Part shown: one piece after another, positions 17,884 to 26,606 of the stretch
Layout: each line of letters opens with the position of its first letter
How positions within the stretch are numbered: position 1 is the first letter of the stretch
Origin: Asticcacaulis machinosus
GTDB lineage: Bacteria > Pseudomonadota > Alphaproteobacteria > Caulobacterales > Caulobacteraceae
Assembly (NCBI RefSeq): GCF_028550435.1
Contig: NZ_JAQQKV010000001.1
Span: 558,001-622,000, forward strand
Length of the DNA: 64,000 bases
Direction: 5' to 3'
The notes under the pieces: model-generated
Databases searched by the model: none
What the model was told of the DNA's origin: nothing
Seen by the model: only the letters and a program-made list of their open reading frames with translations
Position numbers and translations under genes: made by a program

Positions 17884-18477
17884 ATGGCCGAGATCGTTTT
17901 AGACGTTGAAGTTCGTGAGCGCACCGGCACCGGTGGCGCCCGTGCTGCCCGCAATGCCGGTAAACTGCCTGGCGTTCTTTATGGTGGCGATAAGGCTCCT
18001 GTGCCGATCGCTGTTAGCCTGAATGAATTCAAGAAGGCGCTTTACACCGGCAAGCTGGCGGGTCACCTCGTCACGCTTAAGCATGGTTCTGAGACCCAGA
18101 AAGTTATCGCCAAGGCGATCGATTTCCATCCGGTCACTGACGTTCCGGTACACTTCGACCTTTACCGCGTCGATGAGCACCAAAAGATCAAGATCAACGT
18201 CGTGGCTCACTTCATCAACCACGAACTGTCGCCCGGCCTGAAAAAGGGCGGAACGCTCAACGTTGTGCGTCACGAAGTCGAACTGTGGGCTCCGGCTGAC
18301 CACATCCCGGAAGATCTGGTGTTCGACCTGACCGGCCTTGAAATCGGCGACACCGTGCGTATTTCTGCAGCCAAGCTGCCGTCAGACGTTGCCCCTACTG
18401 TTGACCGTGATTTCGTGATCGCGACCGTTGCGGCCACCGGCGGCATGGGTGCTGATGCAGAGGCCACCGAAGCTTAA
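17884..18477 (+). CDS. rplY: Ribosomal protein L25, long CTC form
   Basis: 5S rRNA-binding large-subunit protein with a C-terminal TL5/CTC domain. The start MAEIVLDVEVRERTGTGGAR gives about 197 residues and is preceded by GAGG (GAGGAAGTGGCTT). An in-frame extension of 37 residues upstream has unrelated composition. Signatures: RAARNAGKLPGVLYGG, VIAKAIDFHPVTDVPVHFDL, and the CTC-domain VEFWAP-like VELWAPADHIPEDLVFDL. Followed by a perfect terminator and pth, the usual partner gene. Confidence 0.95.
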   Translation: MAEIVLDVEVRERTGTGGARAARNAGKLPGVLYGGDKAPVPIAVSLNEFKKALYTGKLAGHLVTLKHGSETQKVIAKAIDFHPVTDVPVHFDLYRVDEHQKIKINVVAHFINHELSPGLKKGGTLNVVRHEVELWAPADHIPEDLVFDLTGLEIGDTVRISAAKLPSDVAPTVDRDFVIATVAATGGMGADAEATEA

Positions 18478-18509
18478 AGTTTAGCGACTTTAGCATTGAA
18501 ATTGATTGA

Positions 18510-18546
18510 GGCCTTGTTCTAGCTTAAGAACAAGGCCTTATTCTTT
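18510..18546 (+). terminator. Rho-independent terminator after rplY
   Basis: A perfect 11-bp stem: GGCCTTGTTCT (18510-18520) and AGAACAAGGCC (18527-18537) with a 6-nt loop, then TTATTCTTT. It lies between rplY and pth, only 6 nt before the pth ATG, so pth must rely on read-through or a promoter inside this short gap. Confidence 0.85.
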
Positions 18547-18551
18547 GGGAG

Positions 18552-19196
18552 ATGTCTGTGTTCCTGCTGGTCGGCCTCGGAAATCCGGGCGATAAATACG
18601 AAAAAAACCGCCATAATATCGGCTTCATGTTTATCGACGCTCTGACAGGTGGCGGCGGATTTGGGCCTGAAAAAAAACGGTTTCTATCCCTGTCCTCCGA
18701 AGGCCAGATCGAGACGGCGGCTGGTCTCAAAAAAGTGCTGTGCCTTAAGCCGCAGACCTACATGAACCTGTCCGGCAATGCGGCCCTCGAAGCGGCCTCA
18801 TTCTATAAGATCAAGCCAGAGCATATTATCGTGTTTCACGATGAACTGGATCTGGCGCCCGGACGGTTCCGCATGAAGCTGGGCGGCGGCCATGCCGGTC
18901 ACAACGGCCTGCGGTCGATCATGGGGCATCTGGGGCCTAATTTCGTGCGCGCCCGCATGGGCATCGGCCATCCCGGCGACAAGTCTATGGTGCATAATTG
19001 GGTACTATCCGATTTCGGTAAATCGGATATGGCGTGGGTTGATGATCTCAACCGCGCCTGCGTCAAGTCCCTGCCGCTATTACTTGGCGACGCGCACGGC
19101 AAACCCGATAATGACCGCTACCAGAACGAGGTCATGCGACTGGCGCCTGCACCTAAGTTCAGCCCGCGTCAGGTCGGCGCGGCCGAGGCAGGATAA
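18552..19196 (+). CDS. pth: Peptidyl-tRNA hydrolase
   Basis: Releases tRNA from peptidyl-tRNAs that drop off the ribosome. The 214-residue protein has FLLVGLGNPGDKYEKNRHNI (catalytic His), CLKPQTYMNLSGNAA, the active-site HDELDLAPGRFRMKLGGGHA, GHNGLRSIMGHLG, and FVRARMGIGHPGDK. The C-terminal tail is slightly longer than in E. coli. ATG is preceded by GGGAG. The glycosyltransferase gene starts 6 bp after its stop. Confidence 0.96.
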   Translation: MSVFLLVGLGNPGDKYEKNRHNIGFMFIDALTGGGGFGPEKKRFLSLSSEGQIETAAGLKKVLCLKPQTYMNLSGNAALEAASFYKIKPEHIIVFHDELDLAPGRFRMKLGGGHAGHNGLRSIMGHLGPNFVRARMGIGHPGDKSMVHNWVLSDFGKSDMAWVDDLNRACVKSLPLLLGDAHGKPDNDRYQNEVMRLAPAPKFSPRQVGAAEAG

Positions 19197-19202
19197 CTGC
19201 CC

Positions 19203-20483
19203 ATGAAAATCGTCCTGGCCACTCACGGAAGCTTGGGCGATCTTCACCCGTTTATGGCGCTTGGGCTGGCGCTCAAGTCACTGGGCGCAGAGGTCATACT
19301 GGCTTCCCATCCCGACTATCGTCAAAAGGTCGAGGCTGCGGGCCTTACCTTTCATGATTATGGCGCCAGCCGTGAAACCTATACCCGCGATCTGCGCATG
19401 GCCCCCGAAGCCATCATTCACCGCCTGACTCGCGACCACGGTTTTATGATCAAACGCCTGATCGCGCCCTATCTTGAAACCTCTGTGGATCACCTGAGGC
19501 CCCTGATAACTGATGCCGATATGGTTGTCGGTTCATCCTTTGCCTACGGGGCACATATAGCCGCTCAACTTGAACAAAAACCGTTCACAGTCATAGCCTT
19601 ACAGCCAACGGTTATGATGTCGGCTTACGATCCGCCCAAGGTCAAAAAAGCTCCGTTTATCTTCAACCCTACCCATGACTGGCAGCGCCATTACAACCGC
19701 TTGATCATTCGCGCCGGCGAAGCCTTCATGGCCTCCACACAATCCAGCATAAGGCGCATCTATAAAAAATTTGGCCTTGAACCCCACATAAGTCTGGGGG
19801 GAATTTTATCCGACCATCAGACTCTGGCGCTTTATGACCCTCTGATAGGTAAGGTCGAGCCTGACTTTCCGCCCAACACCCACATCTGCGGTTTTCCATT
19901 TTACGATAGTGAAGATGGGCATGCCCCACAATTATCACCTGAACTGACAGCTTTCTTGAGTAATGGCCCTGCCCCGCTCGTCTTTGGTCTGGGCAGTGCT
20001 GTTGTGACGGGCGGTGGAGCCTTCTATCGTAACGCTATAAAGGTCACGCGCCATCTTAACACCCGTGCCGTGCTGCTGGTCGGTGAGGGTAGTCCGCTAT
20101 TGAGGGAAGACCACGGCCCGGACATACTGGCTATTGCCTATGCCCCACATTCTCTATTGTTTCCGCGGTGCCGTGCCATCATTCACCACGGCGGCATAGG
20201 CTCTACGGCTCAGGCCCTGCGCTCTGGCCGCCCGCAGCTTGTGGTACCGGTGTTTGCCGATCAGTTCGATAATGCGCGGCGCGTCGTCCGGTTGGGCGCA
20301 GGCAGACACCTCAACTACGATCAATGGACCTTACCAAAAGCCATCACCGCCCTGACGCCCGTACTGGATGACCCCGACATCACCATCCATGCTCAGGAAG
20401 CCAGACTGTCCTTAACCCGCCACGATGGTGCTGCCACGGCAGCCGCCCTTATTCTTAACCCTAGAAATACCGATTGGCCTTGA
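19203..20483 (+). CDS. Glycosyltransferase of the UGT/GT1 (GT-B) type
   Basis: Transfers a sugar from a nucleotide donor to an unknown small-molecule or lipid acceptor. The 426-residue protein starts MKIVLATHGSLGDLHPFMAL, the acceptor-side glycine-rich loop of MGT/UGT enzymes. The donor-binding motif is HHGGIGSTAQALRSGRPQLV followed by PVFADQFDNARRV, as in macrolide, sterol and flavonoid glucosyltransferases. No signal peptide. It overlaps the convergent retropepsin-like gene by 23 bp. The acceptor cannot be predicted. Confidence 0.87.
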   Translation: MKIVLATHGSLGDLHPFMALGLALKSLGAEVILASHPDYRQKVEAAGLTFHDYGASRETYTRDLRMAPEAIIHRLTRDHGFMIKRLIAPYLETSVDHLRPLITDADMVVGSSFAYGAHIAAQLEQKPFTVIALQPTVMMSAYDPPKVKKAPFIFNPTHDWQRHYNRLIIRAGEAFMASTQSSIRRIYKKFGLEPHISLGGILSDHQTLALYDPLIGKVEPDFPPNTHICGFPFYDSEDGHAPQLSPELTAFLSNGPAPLVFGLGSAVVTGGGAFYRNAIKVTRHLNTRAVLLVGEGSPLLREDHGPDILAIAYAPHSLLFPRCRAIIHHGGIGSTAQALRSGRPQLVVPVFADQFDNARRVVRLGAGRHLNYDQWTLPKAITALTPVLDDPDITIHAQEARLSLTRHDGAATAAALILNPRNTDWP

Positions 20484-22200
20484 ACCAGACATTCCCGTCA
20501 CGATCATAAAGACTGTTGAACCGACGCAACAATCCCATGCCCATAACGGCATCAGCACCCGCCATATCTGGGTCATCGCTTAGCGACGGATCCGAAAAGG
20601 TCACGGGACAGGGATCAATCCGGGACGCCCCGATGTCAAAACCACTTACGCCTGTAAAGCGGGTCTTCACAAAATGCTGCGGGTCGCTGTAAGCCAGACG
20701 ATCCTCGGCCTTGGGGAAGGCGTCCCAAAGATTGCGCGCCCGTACTGTTTGCGGCGGCAGCCACAGGCCATAGGCCGTGCCGGTCTGCATCAGGCACTGC
20801 GTATCCTTGCCCATCAGTTTTGCCGCCACAATCAACCGCCCGTCAGGTGCCTTTGTCACGGCCATACGCTCAAAACCGCCCGTATCCTCATCACCGCTTT
20901 TAAAGAAAACCAGACTGTTAGTGTCGAAATCCAGTAAGGACGGATAAAGCCGAAGAAAATCCAGCCCAAGCACGGCACCACTCTTGGGGTTACTGGCGAC
21001 CTTAAAACGCAACCCCTCCAGTGACAGGCCCTGAATGGAAAGCGGCGCACCCTGATAATAGCCATCCGTCGCCGATAACCCAAGCCGTGCAGCCAATGCC
21101 TCACCGATTGAACTCTGGGCACCCGTATCCAGTCTGGCGATTGCCGGCAGCCCGTCCTTACCCGTCAGTCGAAACAATATCTGACGGCTGCTGGTGTAGT
21201 CAAAGCCCAGCACGGGTTTATCTGCCGATGTTTCAGGCCGAACCTCAGAAGTTACGGCCAAACGCGCAGGCGGCGCCATAGCCATCAGGTTCTGATTACG
21301 CTTGATGTAGACCGCCTTCTGCGGCGTAAACGCCACCGTGAAAGCTCTGAGGAATGGCGCGCCCACAAGGCCGTGAAAATGGTCTTTGGATTGAATCGTG
21401 TCCTTTTCCGAGGGATCAACCAATGCGGCGGCCACTTCCGGCACCCATACCCCGCCAATCTGCACATCCTTAATACTGACCAGCCGCCCCTTAAGCTTAC
21501 GGCCATTGGCGCCGGTCATCTCGGCCTCACGATAAACCGGATACTTGTCCCATAGCTTATGCCGCCTGACGATATCGCCAAAGACCATCATCGGGCCCGT
21601 CGCCCCGGTATCAAGCGCAAGATTCAGCGCAACGTCCGGCAGTTTGATCTGCACATAGACCTTTTCCACGCCCCCCTGATATTCGGATCTGTAGATGCCA
21701 TTCAGTTTGCCAAACCCCGTCAGATCCATAGGCGCGCCGACATAGTAGCGGATTTCCCTGGCTTCGTAGTCAAGTTGGCAAGGCAATTGGGTGAGTATAT
21801 TGGCCGACAGCAGGCCGTCATATTCGCGGTCTTTGAAGGCATCCGATCCGGCAAACCGCCAGTTTTCCACCCGCAGCGTCCCGCCAAGGACAATCTCTCC
21901 CGCCGCATAGGCCTTATGGATATCGGTTCCCTTAATGCTGCCGGTCGCCGCCTTGCCATCCACGCGAAGGCCCAACTGCCGCGCCAGATCCTCACGGATC
22001 ATGCTGACCGATGCCCCCGTATCGAGCATAAACGTAAAGGGCCCCTGCTTATTGATCTTGAGTTGTACCAACGGCAGCCCGCCTTTGGATAAGGTAATGG
22101 GCACCCGAACCACCTGCCCGTCAGCGGCATAAACACCGCCCGCAAAGCCCATACCCGCGGTCGCCGTAGCGCCCGTCATAAACTGACGTTTCGTGATCAT
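20461..22200 (-). CDS. Exported retropepsin-like aspartic protease repeat protein
   Basis: The 579-residue protein has an N-terminal signal (about residues 1-26, MITKRQFMTGATATAGMGFA; KR rather than RR precedes QFM, so Tat use is possible but unproven). Three D-T-G active-site signatures are visible: FMLDTGASVSMI (Asp60), LALDTGATGPMM (Asp197) and ARLDTGAQSSIG (Asp358). A fourth degenerate site LMQTGTAYGLW (Gln472) lacks the catalytic Asp. Flap-like and second-strand motifs (LSANIL, GLVGAPFLRAF, LGLDFLRLY, GMGLLRRFN) recur after each, indicating four tandem retropepsin-like units. Such proteins are usually periplasmic. Specificity is unknown. Confidence 0.82.
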   Translation of the reverse strand: MITKRQFMTGATATAGMGFAGGVYAADGQVVRVPITLSKGGLPLVQLKINKQGPFTFMLDTGASVSMIREDLARQLGLRVDGKAATGSIKGTDIHKAYAAGEIVLGGTLRVENWRFAGSDAFKDREYDGLLSANILTQLPCQLDYEAREIRYYVGAPMDLTGFGKLNGIYRSEYQGGVEKVYVQIKLPDVALNLALDTGATGPMMVFGDIVRRHKLWDKYPVYREAEMTGANGRKLKGRLVSIKDVQIGGVWVPEVAAALVDPSEKDTIQSKDHFHGLVGAPFLRAFTVAFTPQKAVYIKRNQNLMAMAPPARLAVTSEVRPETSADKPVLGFDYTSSRQILFRLTGKDGLPAIARLDTGAQSSIGEALAARLGLSATDGYYQGAPLSIQGLSLEGLRFKVASNPKSGAVLGLDFLRLYPSLLDFDTNSLVFFKSGDEDTGGFERMAVTKAPDGRLIVAAKLMGKDTQCLMQTGTAYGLWLPPQTVRARNLWDAFPKAEDRLAYSDPQHFVKTRFTGVSGFDIGASRIDPCPVTFSDPSLSDDPDMAGADAVMGMGLLRRFNSLYDRDGNVWFKANRYF

Positions 22201-22379
22201 AATTCCCCCTGCCGATCATTTTCGATCCTTTACCACTGGCTACCACACCCTTTTTGCGGCGTCACATTGATTTTACAACTTCGTGCCCCACAGGGTGCGG
22301 GCACTTTAAATCTGGCCTTAGCCGTGGTTCCATGATAGCGGAACGGCCAATTTACAGTTTCCCATAGTCACGGATTCCC

Positions 22380-23492
22380 ATGGCCCTCAAAGTCGCTATC
22401 GTCGGTCTGCCCAACGTCGGCAAATCAACCCTGTTCAATGCCCTGACCCAGACCGCTTCGGCACAGGCTGCCAACTATCCGTTCTGCACCATTGAGCCGA
22501 ATACCGGCGATGTCGCCGTACCTGAACCGCGCCTTGAGGTGCTGGCCAGGATCATGGGCTCCAAGGAAATCATTCCGGCGCGCATCAATTTTGTGGATAT
22601 CGCGGGCCTCGTGCGCGGGGCATCCAAGGGCGAAGGCCTAGGCAACCAGTTTCTGGCCAATATCCGCGACTGTGATGCGATTGCCTTTGTGGCGCGCTGC
22701 TTCGTCGATACAGATATCACCCATGTCGAAGGCCGCATCGACCCGATCAGCGATCTGGAAATTATCGAAACCGAGCTGATGCTGGCCGATCTGGAATCCC
22801 TTGAAAAACGTCTGCCCAACCTTGAAAAGCGCGCCAAAACCGGCGGTGATAAGGATGCGGCCATCACGGTTGGTCTGATCAATGCCGCTCTGGCCGAACT
22901 GCGTGATGGCCGCCCTGCCCGCATCGCCTATGAAAAGGGCAAGGTCTCTAAAGAAGATCAAAAGGCCTGGGACATGTTGCAATTGCTGACGTCAAAGCCC
23001 GCGCTTTATGTCTGCAATGTCGATGAAGGTTCAGCCGACAAAGGCAACGACCTATCCGAGCAAGTCGCCACCCGCGCCAAGGCCGACCACGCCAATTCGG
23101 TCGTGATCTCCGCCCAGATCGAGTCGGAAATAGCCTTGCTCGACGCCGAAGAACGCGCCGAATTCCTTGAAACGCTTGGTCTCGAAGAACCGGGCCTGAA
23201 CCGTTTGATCCGGGAAGCCTACACACTTTTGGGTCTGCAATCCTATTTCACGGTCGGCCCCAAGGAAGCCCGCGCCTGGACCATCCATGTCGGCGATACC
23301 GCCCCGCAAGCCGCCGGTGTGATCCACACCGACTTCGAGAAGGGCTTTATCCGTGCCGAAACCATGGCCTATGACGACTATGTCAAGTTCAATGGCGAAG
23401 CCGGCTGCAAGGAAAACGGCAAGTTCCGTCAGGAAGGCAAGGAATATCTGGTCAAGGACGGCGATATCCTGAACTTCCGGTTCAACGTTTAA
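22380..23492 (+). CDS. ychF: Redox-regulated ATPase YchF (Obg-like)
   Basis: Ribosome-associated P-loop NTPase of the OLA1/YchF group, which prefers ATP. The 370-residue protein carries the G1 loop VGLPNVGKSTLFNAL, the G3 region NFVDIAGLVRGASKGEGLGN, a YVCNVDE segment at the G4 position, and a C-terminal TGS domain (TDFEKGFIRAETMAYDDYVK). Length is normal. Convergent with tonB: stops overlap by 4 bp. A conserved housekeeping gene. Confidence 0.97.
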   Translation: MALKVAIVGLPNVGKSTLFNALTQTASAQAANYPFCTIEPNTGDVAVPEPRLEVLARIMGSKEIIPARINFVDIAGLVRGASKGEGLGNQFLANIRDCDAIAFVARCFVDTDITHVEGRIDPISDLEIIETELMLADLESLEKRLPNLEKRAKTGGDKDAAITVGLINAALAELRDGRPARIAYEKGKVSKEDQKAWDMLQLLTSKPALYVCNVDEGSADKGNDLSEQVATRAKADHANSVVISAQIESEIALLDAEERAEFLETLGLEEPGLNRLIREAYTLLGLQSYFTVGPKEARAWTIHVGDTAPQAAGVIHTDFEKGFIRAETMAYDDYVKFNGEAGCKENGKFRQEGKEYLVKDGDILNFRFNV

Positions 23493-24259
23493 CGGATAAG
23501 ACTAAATTCAATCTCCGTCGTAATTTCGATCCGGTCGCCCACGACATCTTTGGGCGGTTTCGGGAACGGCTGGGCGCGCTCAAGCACCGCCAATGATTCC
23601 TGATCGAAGGCCGCGATGCCGGATGATTTGACGATACGGCTGGCGAGCAATCGCCCGCTGCGGTCAATAGCAAAGCTAATAGTGACCACACCTTGCTGGC
23701 GCAGGCGTTTCGCGCCGCGCGGATAAACCTTGTGACTCTCAACATAGGCCCTCACCCGCGCCAGATAGGCGTTGGTATGATTGCGCGATGTGTTGGACAT
23801 TGCAGCCGGTTGAGCCACAGGACTGGCCGCGCGGGCCGTCGCTTCGGAGACCGGTGCCGCATTTTGCGCGGCGGCCGAAGAGGATGTCTGAAGTTTTGAC
23901 GGCGCCTCCTGAGCTATGGACTGATTTTGAGACGTTAAAGGCTCACTGGGGGCGCGGGTTACCGGTTCAAGCGGTGATGGCTTTACAGGCAGCGGTTTTA
24001 CGGCCTCAAGCTCATGGTTTTCAGACGGCTTATTGTCTTGCTGAGTATCTGGCTGAGTGTCCGATTGGGGCAGATCAGGGGGCGAAGGTGCATTTTGCGC
24101 CTCCGAAGACGGCCCCACCATAGTCACCATCATGGCCGCCTCCTCGAACACCACCGGATGCGGTTCAGGGGCTATAAACATGACCATAGCGAGGAAGCCT
24201 CCGTTCACCAGAACGGAGGCTCCGACGGCCAGAACGTGAGTTCTTATCGACGCAGACAT
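23489..24259 (-). CDS. tonB: TonB family protein
   Basis: Energy transducer that couples the ExbBD proton motor to outer-membrane receptors. The 256-residue protein has one N-terminal membrane helix (about residues 10-30, VGASVLVNGGFLAMVMFIAP), a Pro/Ser/Gln-rich periplasmic spacer, and a C-terminal TonB domain. The domain includes YLARVRAYVESHKVYPRGAK, GVVTISFAIDRSGRLL, and AFDQESLAVLERAQPFPKPP. It begins 6 bp after the haem-type receptor, so it is likely a dedicated TonB for that receptor under iron control. No exbB or exbD nearby. Confidence 0.92.
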   Translation of the reverse strand: MSASIRTHVLAVGASVLVNGGFLAMVMFIAPEPHPVVFEEAAMMVTMVGPSSEAQNAPSPPDLPQSDTQPDTQQDNKPSENHELEAVKPLPVKPSPLEPVTRAPSEPLTSQNQSIAQEAPSKLQTSSSAAAQNAAPVSEATARAASPVAQPAAMSNTSRNHTNAYLARVRAYVESHKVYPRGAKRLRQQGVVTISFAIDRSGRLLASRIVKSSGIAAFDQESLAVLERAQPFPKPPKDVVGDRIEITTEIEFSLIR

Positions 24260-24265
24260 TGAGGA

Positions 24266-26404
24266 TTAGAATGTCTTGCCGACGCTGAGTTTCACCGTTC
24301 TGCCTTCCGCGGGCAGGGAGGATAGATGCCTGCGGAAATATTCATCACCGACATTATCGACGCTTAAGCGCACATCCACATCGCGCAGAACCGTTTCACC
24401 CTGCGGCTTCCAGACGGCATAGAGGCTATGGATGTTATAGTCATCGGTCGTACTCGTCACAGCCCCCGTGGTGACATTGTACTTATGAGCCTCTTTGGCA
24501 AATTCACCGCGCCAACCCAGGGTCAGGTTCCACGATGGAATGACATAACCCGCGTTAAGGGTCAGCTCATCAGCCGGGATCGTATTGAGGGGAATAGCCT
24601 TTGCCCCACTGCGATCATCACCATCCACCAGCGACAGAGCCGCACGGGTGAAGAAGCTGCGGGTGGCATATTCAGCCTCAAGCTCAACACCTTCAAAACG
24701 CGCCTTACCAAAGTTTCGGAAGTAAGGTGACCCGGTTGTGCCGCGTGCAATCAGATTGTCGACATCGTTGCGGAATACCGTCAACTTGGCGTGGAATTTG
24801 TCACGATCGGCAAAGAGGCTGTCAAAAGCCAAAGCGCCGCCGACTTCGATATTGTCAGACTCTTCGTTTTTTAGCGTCAGGTTAGCCGGTTGAGCCGTCG
24901 TAGCCGAATAGACCTCATCCAGCACCGGCATCCGCACGGTGCGCGACACCGACCCGAACAGGTTGAAATTGTCGTTCAGGCTATAGAGCACCGCGATCTT
25001 CGGTGACACGCCCGTATCCTTAACTGTGTCAGGCTTCGTGCCTGTGGCAATCAGCTTTTCCGACTCCAGCTTGACGCGGTCCACGCGCACGCCGGGGATG
25101 ATGGTCAGCTTTTCTTTCCAGATAAACTCACCCTGGATGAAGGCGCTGTAACGGGTCAGATCGCCTTCCGGGTGGGTGGTCGCCCCCGGATTGATGTAGG
25201 TGCCGTCCTGACGATAGCGCGGGTTGCGGCGTTCCTGCTTATAGGTTTGCAGGCCCGTCGTCACAAAGGCATTCCAGTCCGGCCCGAACGTAAAGGTCGA
25301 GGTATTTTCCAGCCGCCCCTGAACCGTCTTATAGATATAGGACGAATTATAACCCACCGTATTGGGGCTGAAACCGGCATTGTCGGTCTGATCGACCTGC
25401 ATGTTGGAATAGGCCAGTTGCGCCTTTACATCCAGCCAGTCATTGCCTTCAAAGGCATTGTCGTAGCCGACAATATAGCTCTCGTTCACTGTTTTGCGGC
25501 GCACCGGTGTGGTGGCAAAGGCTTCGGCCTGATCATAGACCTGATAGGAATCGTTCTGCCATTTTTCGGCCGACGCCCACACGCTGTGCTTCTTGTCGCC
25601 GCCGACATAATAACGCGCCTTGGCCAGCACAGAATCGCCTTCAGCCTTGGACGGCACGACTACATTGCCGTTGCCGTCCTTATAGTCATCACTGACCCGC
25701 GACGACAGGCTGAACAGGACATCAAGGTTATCGCTGGGGCGACCGGCAATGATCACCGATCCGGCGCGGGCATCGGCATTGGTCTCCCCGCTGCCCTTGA
25801 CACGCACGCTCAAACGATCATCGCCGCGCAGGAAATCCGACGCATCCTTGGTCTGGAAATTGATCACGCCGGCCAGAGCGCCCGCGCCATAAAGGGTGGA
25901 GGACGACGGCCCGCGCAGCACTTCGACGCGCTTATAAAGTTCAGGTTCCGAGAAAAACCCGCCCATGCGGTACTGCTCGAAAAACTTTGAGACGCCATCG
26001 ACATTGATCAGAATGCGGCTATCGGAATCAGCCACCCCCGTGCCCATGCCGCGGATGTTAAAGCCCTGCCCCAGACCGCTGACGCCGCCAACCGCCGACA
26101 CGCCCGGAATCCCTTCCAGCAGGTCGCCGATAGTTGAGGCCTGAGCGTTATCGATGTCTTCCTGATCAAGCGTGGTCACCGACTGCGGCGTATCGATGGC
26201 GACCTTATCGACGCCGGTCGACACCACAATTTTACCCAGCGACAGTTGCGAGACCGCGCCATTGTCTTCAGCAGAGAGATCGGTTTTGGAATCGGCATCC
26301 TGCGCCAAAGCTGCGGGTGCGATGACCTGAGCCCCCGCTGCCAGCGCTAACGCCAATCCCAAAACCGATACGCCCCCACGGCGCCCTATGTATGTCTTCG
26401 ACAT
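24266..26404 (-). CDS. TonB-dependent outer-membrane receptor, probably haem/haemoglobin type
   Basis: The 712-residue product has a signal peptide ending LAQDADS. A plug domain follows (IVVSTGVDKVAIDTPQSVTT as TonB-box region, then IDNAQASTIGDLLEGIPGVS, GFNIRGMGTGV, VEVLRGPSSSTLYGAGALAG). A 22-strand barrel ends in the canonical terminal Phe (VKLSVGKTF). In the barrel, TVRMPVLDEVYS and PANLTLKNEESDNIEVG sit where haem receptors carry the FRAP and NPNL boxes. Operonic with tonB. Upstream lies a Fur-box-like palindrome, so iron repression is likely. Substrate (haem, haemoglobin or a siderophore) is an inference. Confidence 0.85.
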   Translation of the reverse strand: MSKTYIGRRGGVSVLGLALALAAGAQVIAPAALAQDADSKTDLSAEDNGAVSQLSLGKIVVSTGVDKVAIDTPQSVTTLDQEDIDNAQASTIGDLLEGIPGVSAVGGVSGLGQGFNIRGMGTGVADSDSRILINVDGVSKFFEQYRMGGFFSEPELYKRVEVLRGPSSSTLYGAGALAGVINFQTKDASDFLRGDDRLSVRVKGSGETNADARAGSVIIAGRPSDNLDVLFSLSSRVSDDYKDGNGNVVVPSKAEGDSVLAKARYYVGGDKKHSVWASAEKWQNDSYQVYDQAEAFATTPVRRKTVNESYIVGYDNAFEGNDWLDVKAQLAYSNMQVDQTDNAGFSPNTVGYNSSYIYKTVQGRLENTSTFTFGPDWNAFVTTGLQTYKQERRNPRYRQDGTYINPGATTHPEGDLTRYSAFIQGEFIWKEKLTIIPGVRVDRVKLESEKLIATGTKPDTVKDTGVSPKIAVLYSLNDNFNLFGSVSRTVRMPVLDEVYSATTAQPANLTLKNEESDNIEVGGALAFDSLFADRDKFHAKLTVFRNDVDNLIARGTTGSPYFRNFGKARFEGVELEAEYATRSFFTRAALSLVDGDDRSGAKAIPLNTIPADELTLNAGYVIPSWNLTLGWRGEFAKEAHKYNVTTGAVTSTTDDYNIHSLYAVWKPQGETVLRDVDVRLSVDNVGDEYFRRHLSSLPAEGRTVKLSVGKTF

Positions 26405-26460
26405 GCCCCATACTCCTTGAAAAATCAGACGTCACTGGACGCCACACAAAACAGATTGAT

Positions 26461-26480
26461 ATTGCGATTAATTCGCATTA
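26461..26480 (-). promoter_or_regulatory. Candidate Fur box for the TonB receptor operon
   Basis: Read on the minus strand, TGCGAATTAATCGCA forms a near 7-1-7 palindrome with 5-bp perfect outer arms, about 60 bp upstream of the receptor ATG. It resembles the Fur site form seen in Caulobacter-type genomes. Weaker than the neighbouring 26528-26546 site. Confidence 0.5.
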
Positions 26481-26527
26481 AAGCGTCATTAGGCCTGCTC
26501 AAATGCCCTGTCAACCCACTTGCAAAT

Positions 26528-26546
26528 AATAATGAGATTCATTATT
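26528..26546 (+). promoter_or_regulatory. Near-consensus 19-bp Fur box
   Basis: AATAATGAGATTCATTATT has perfect 8-bp arms around a 3-bp centre and closely matches the 19-bp Fur consensus GATAATGATAATCATTATC. It sits between the divergent receptor-tonB and DUF4198-EF-hand operons, 61 bp before the DUF4198 start. Repression of one or both by ferric uptake regulator is expected. Confidence 0.75.
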
Positions 26547-26606
26547 AGATCGAGACAATTCAATCACAGCGGAATCGTTTCCGCCTGCTTTTACGAAGGT
26601 ATCCTG

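Noticed and set aside
18510-18546. Reading the rplY-pth hairpin as a riboswitch
   Set aside because: A simple perfect stem with a T-rich tail explains it as a terminator; no conserved ligand-binding architecture.
25172-25990. 272-codon open frame on the plus strand
   Set aside because: Antisense to the haem-type TonB receptor; no recognisable protein features.
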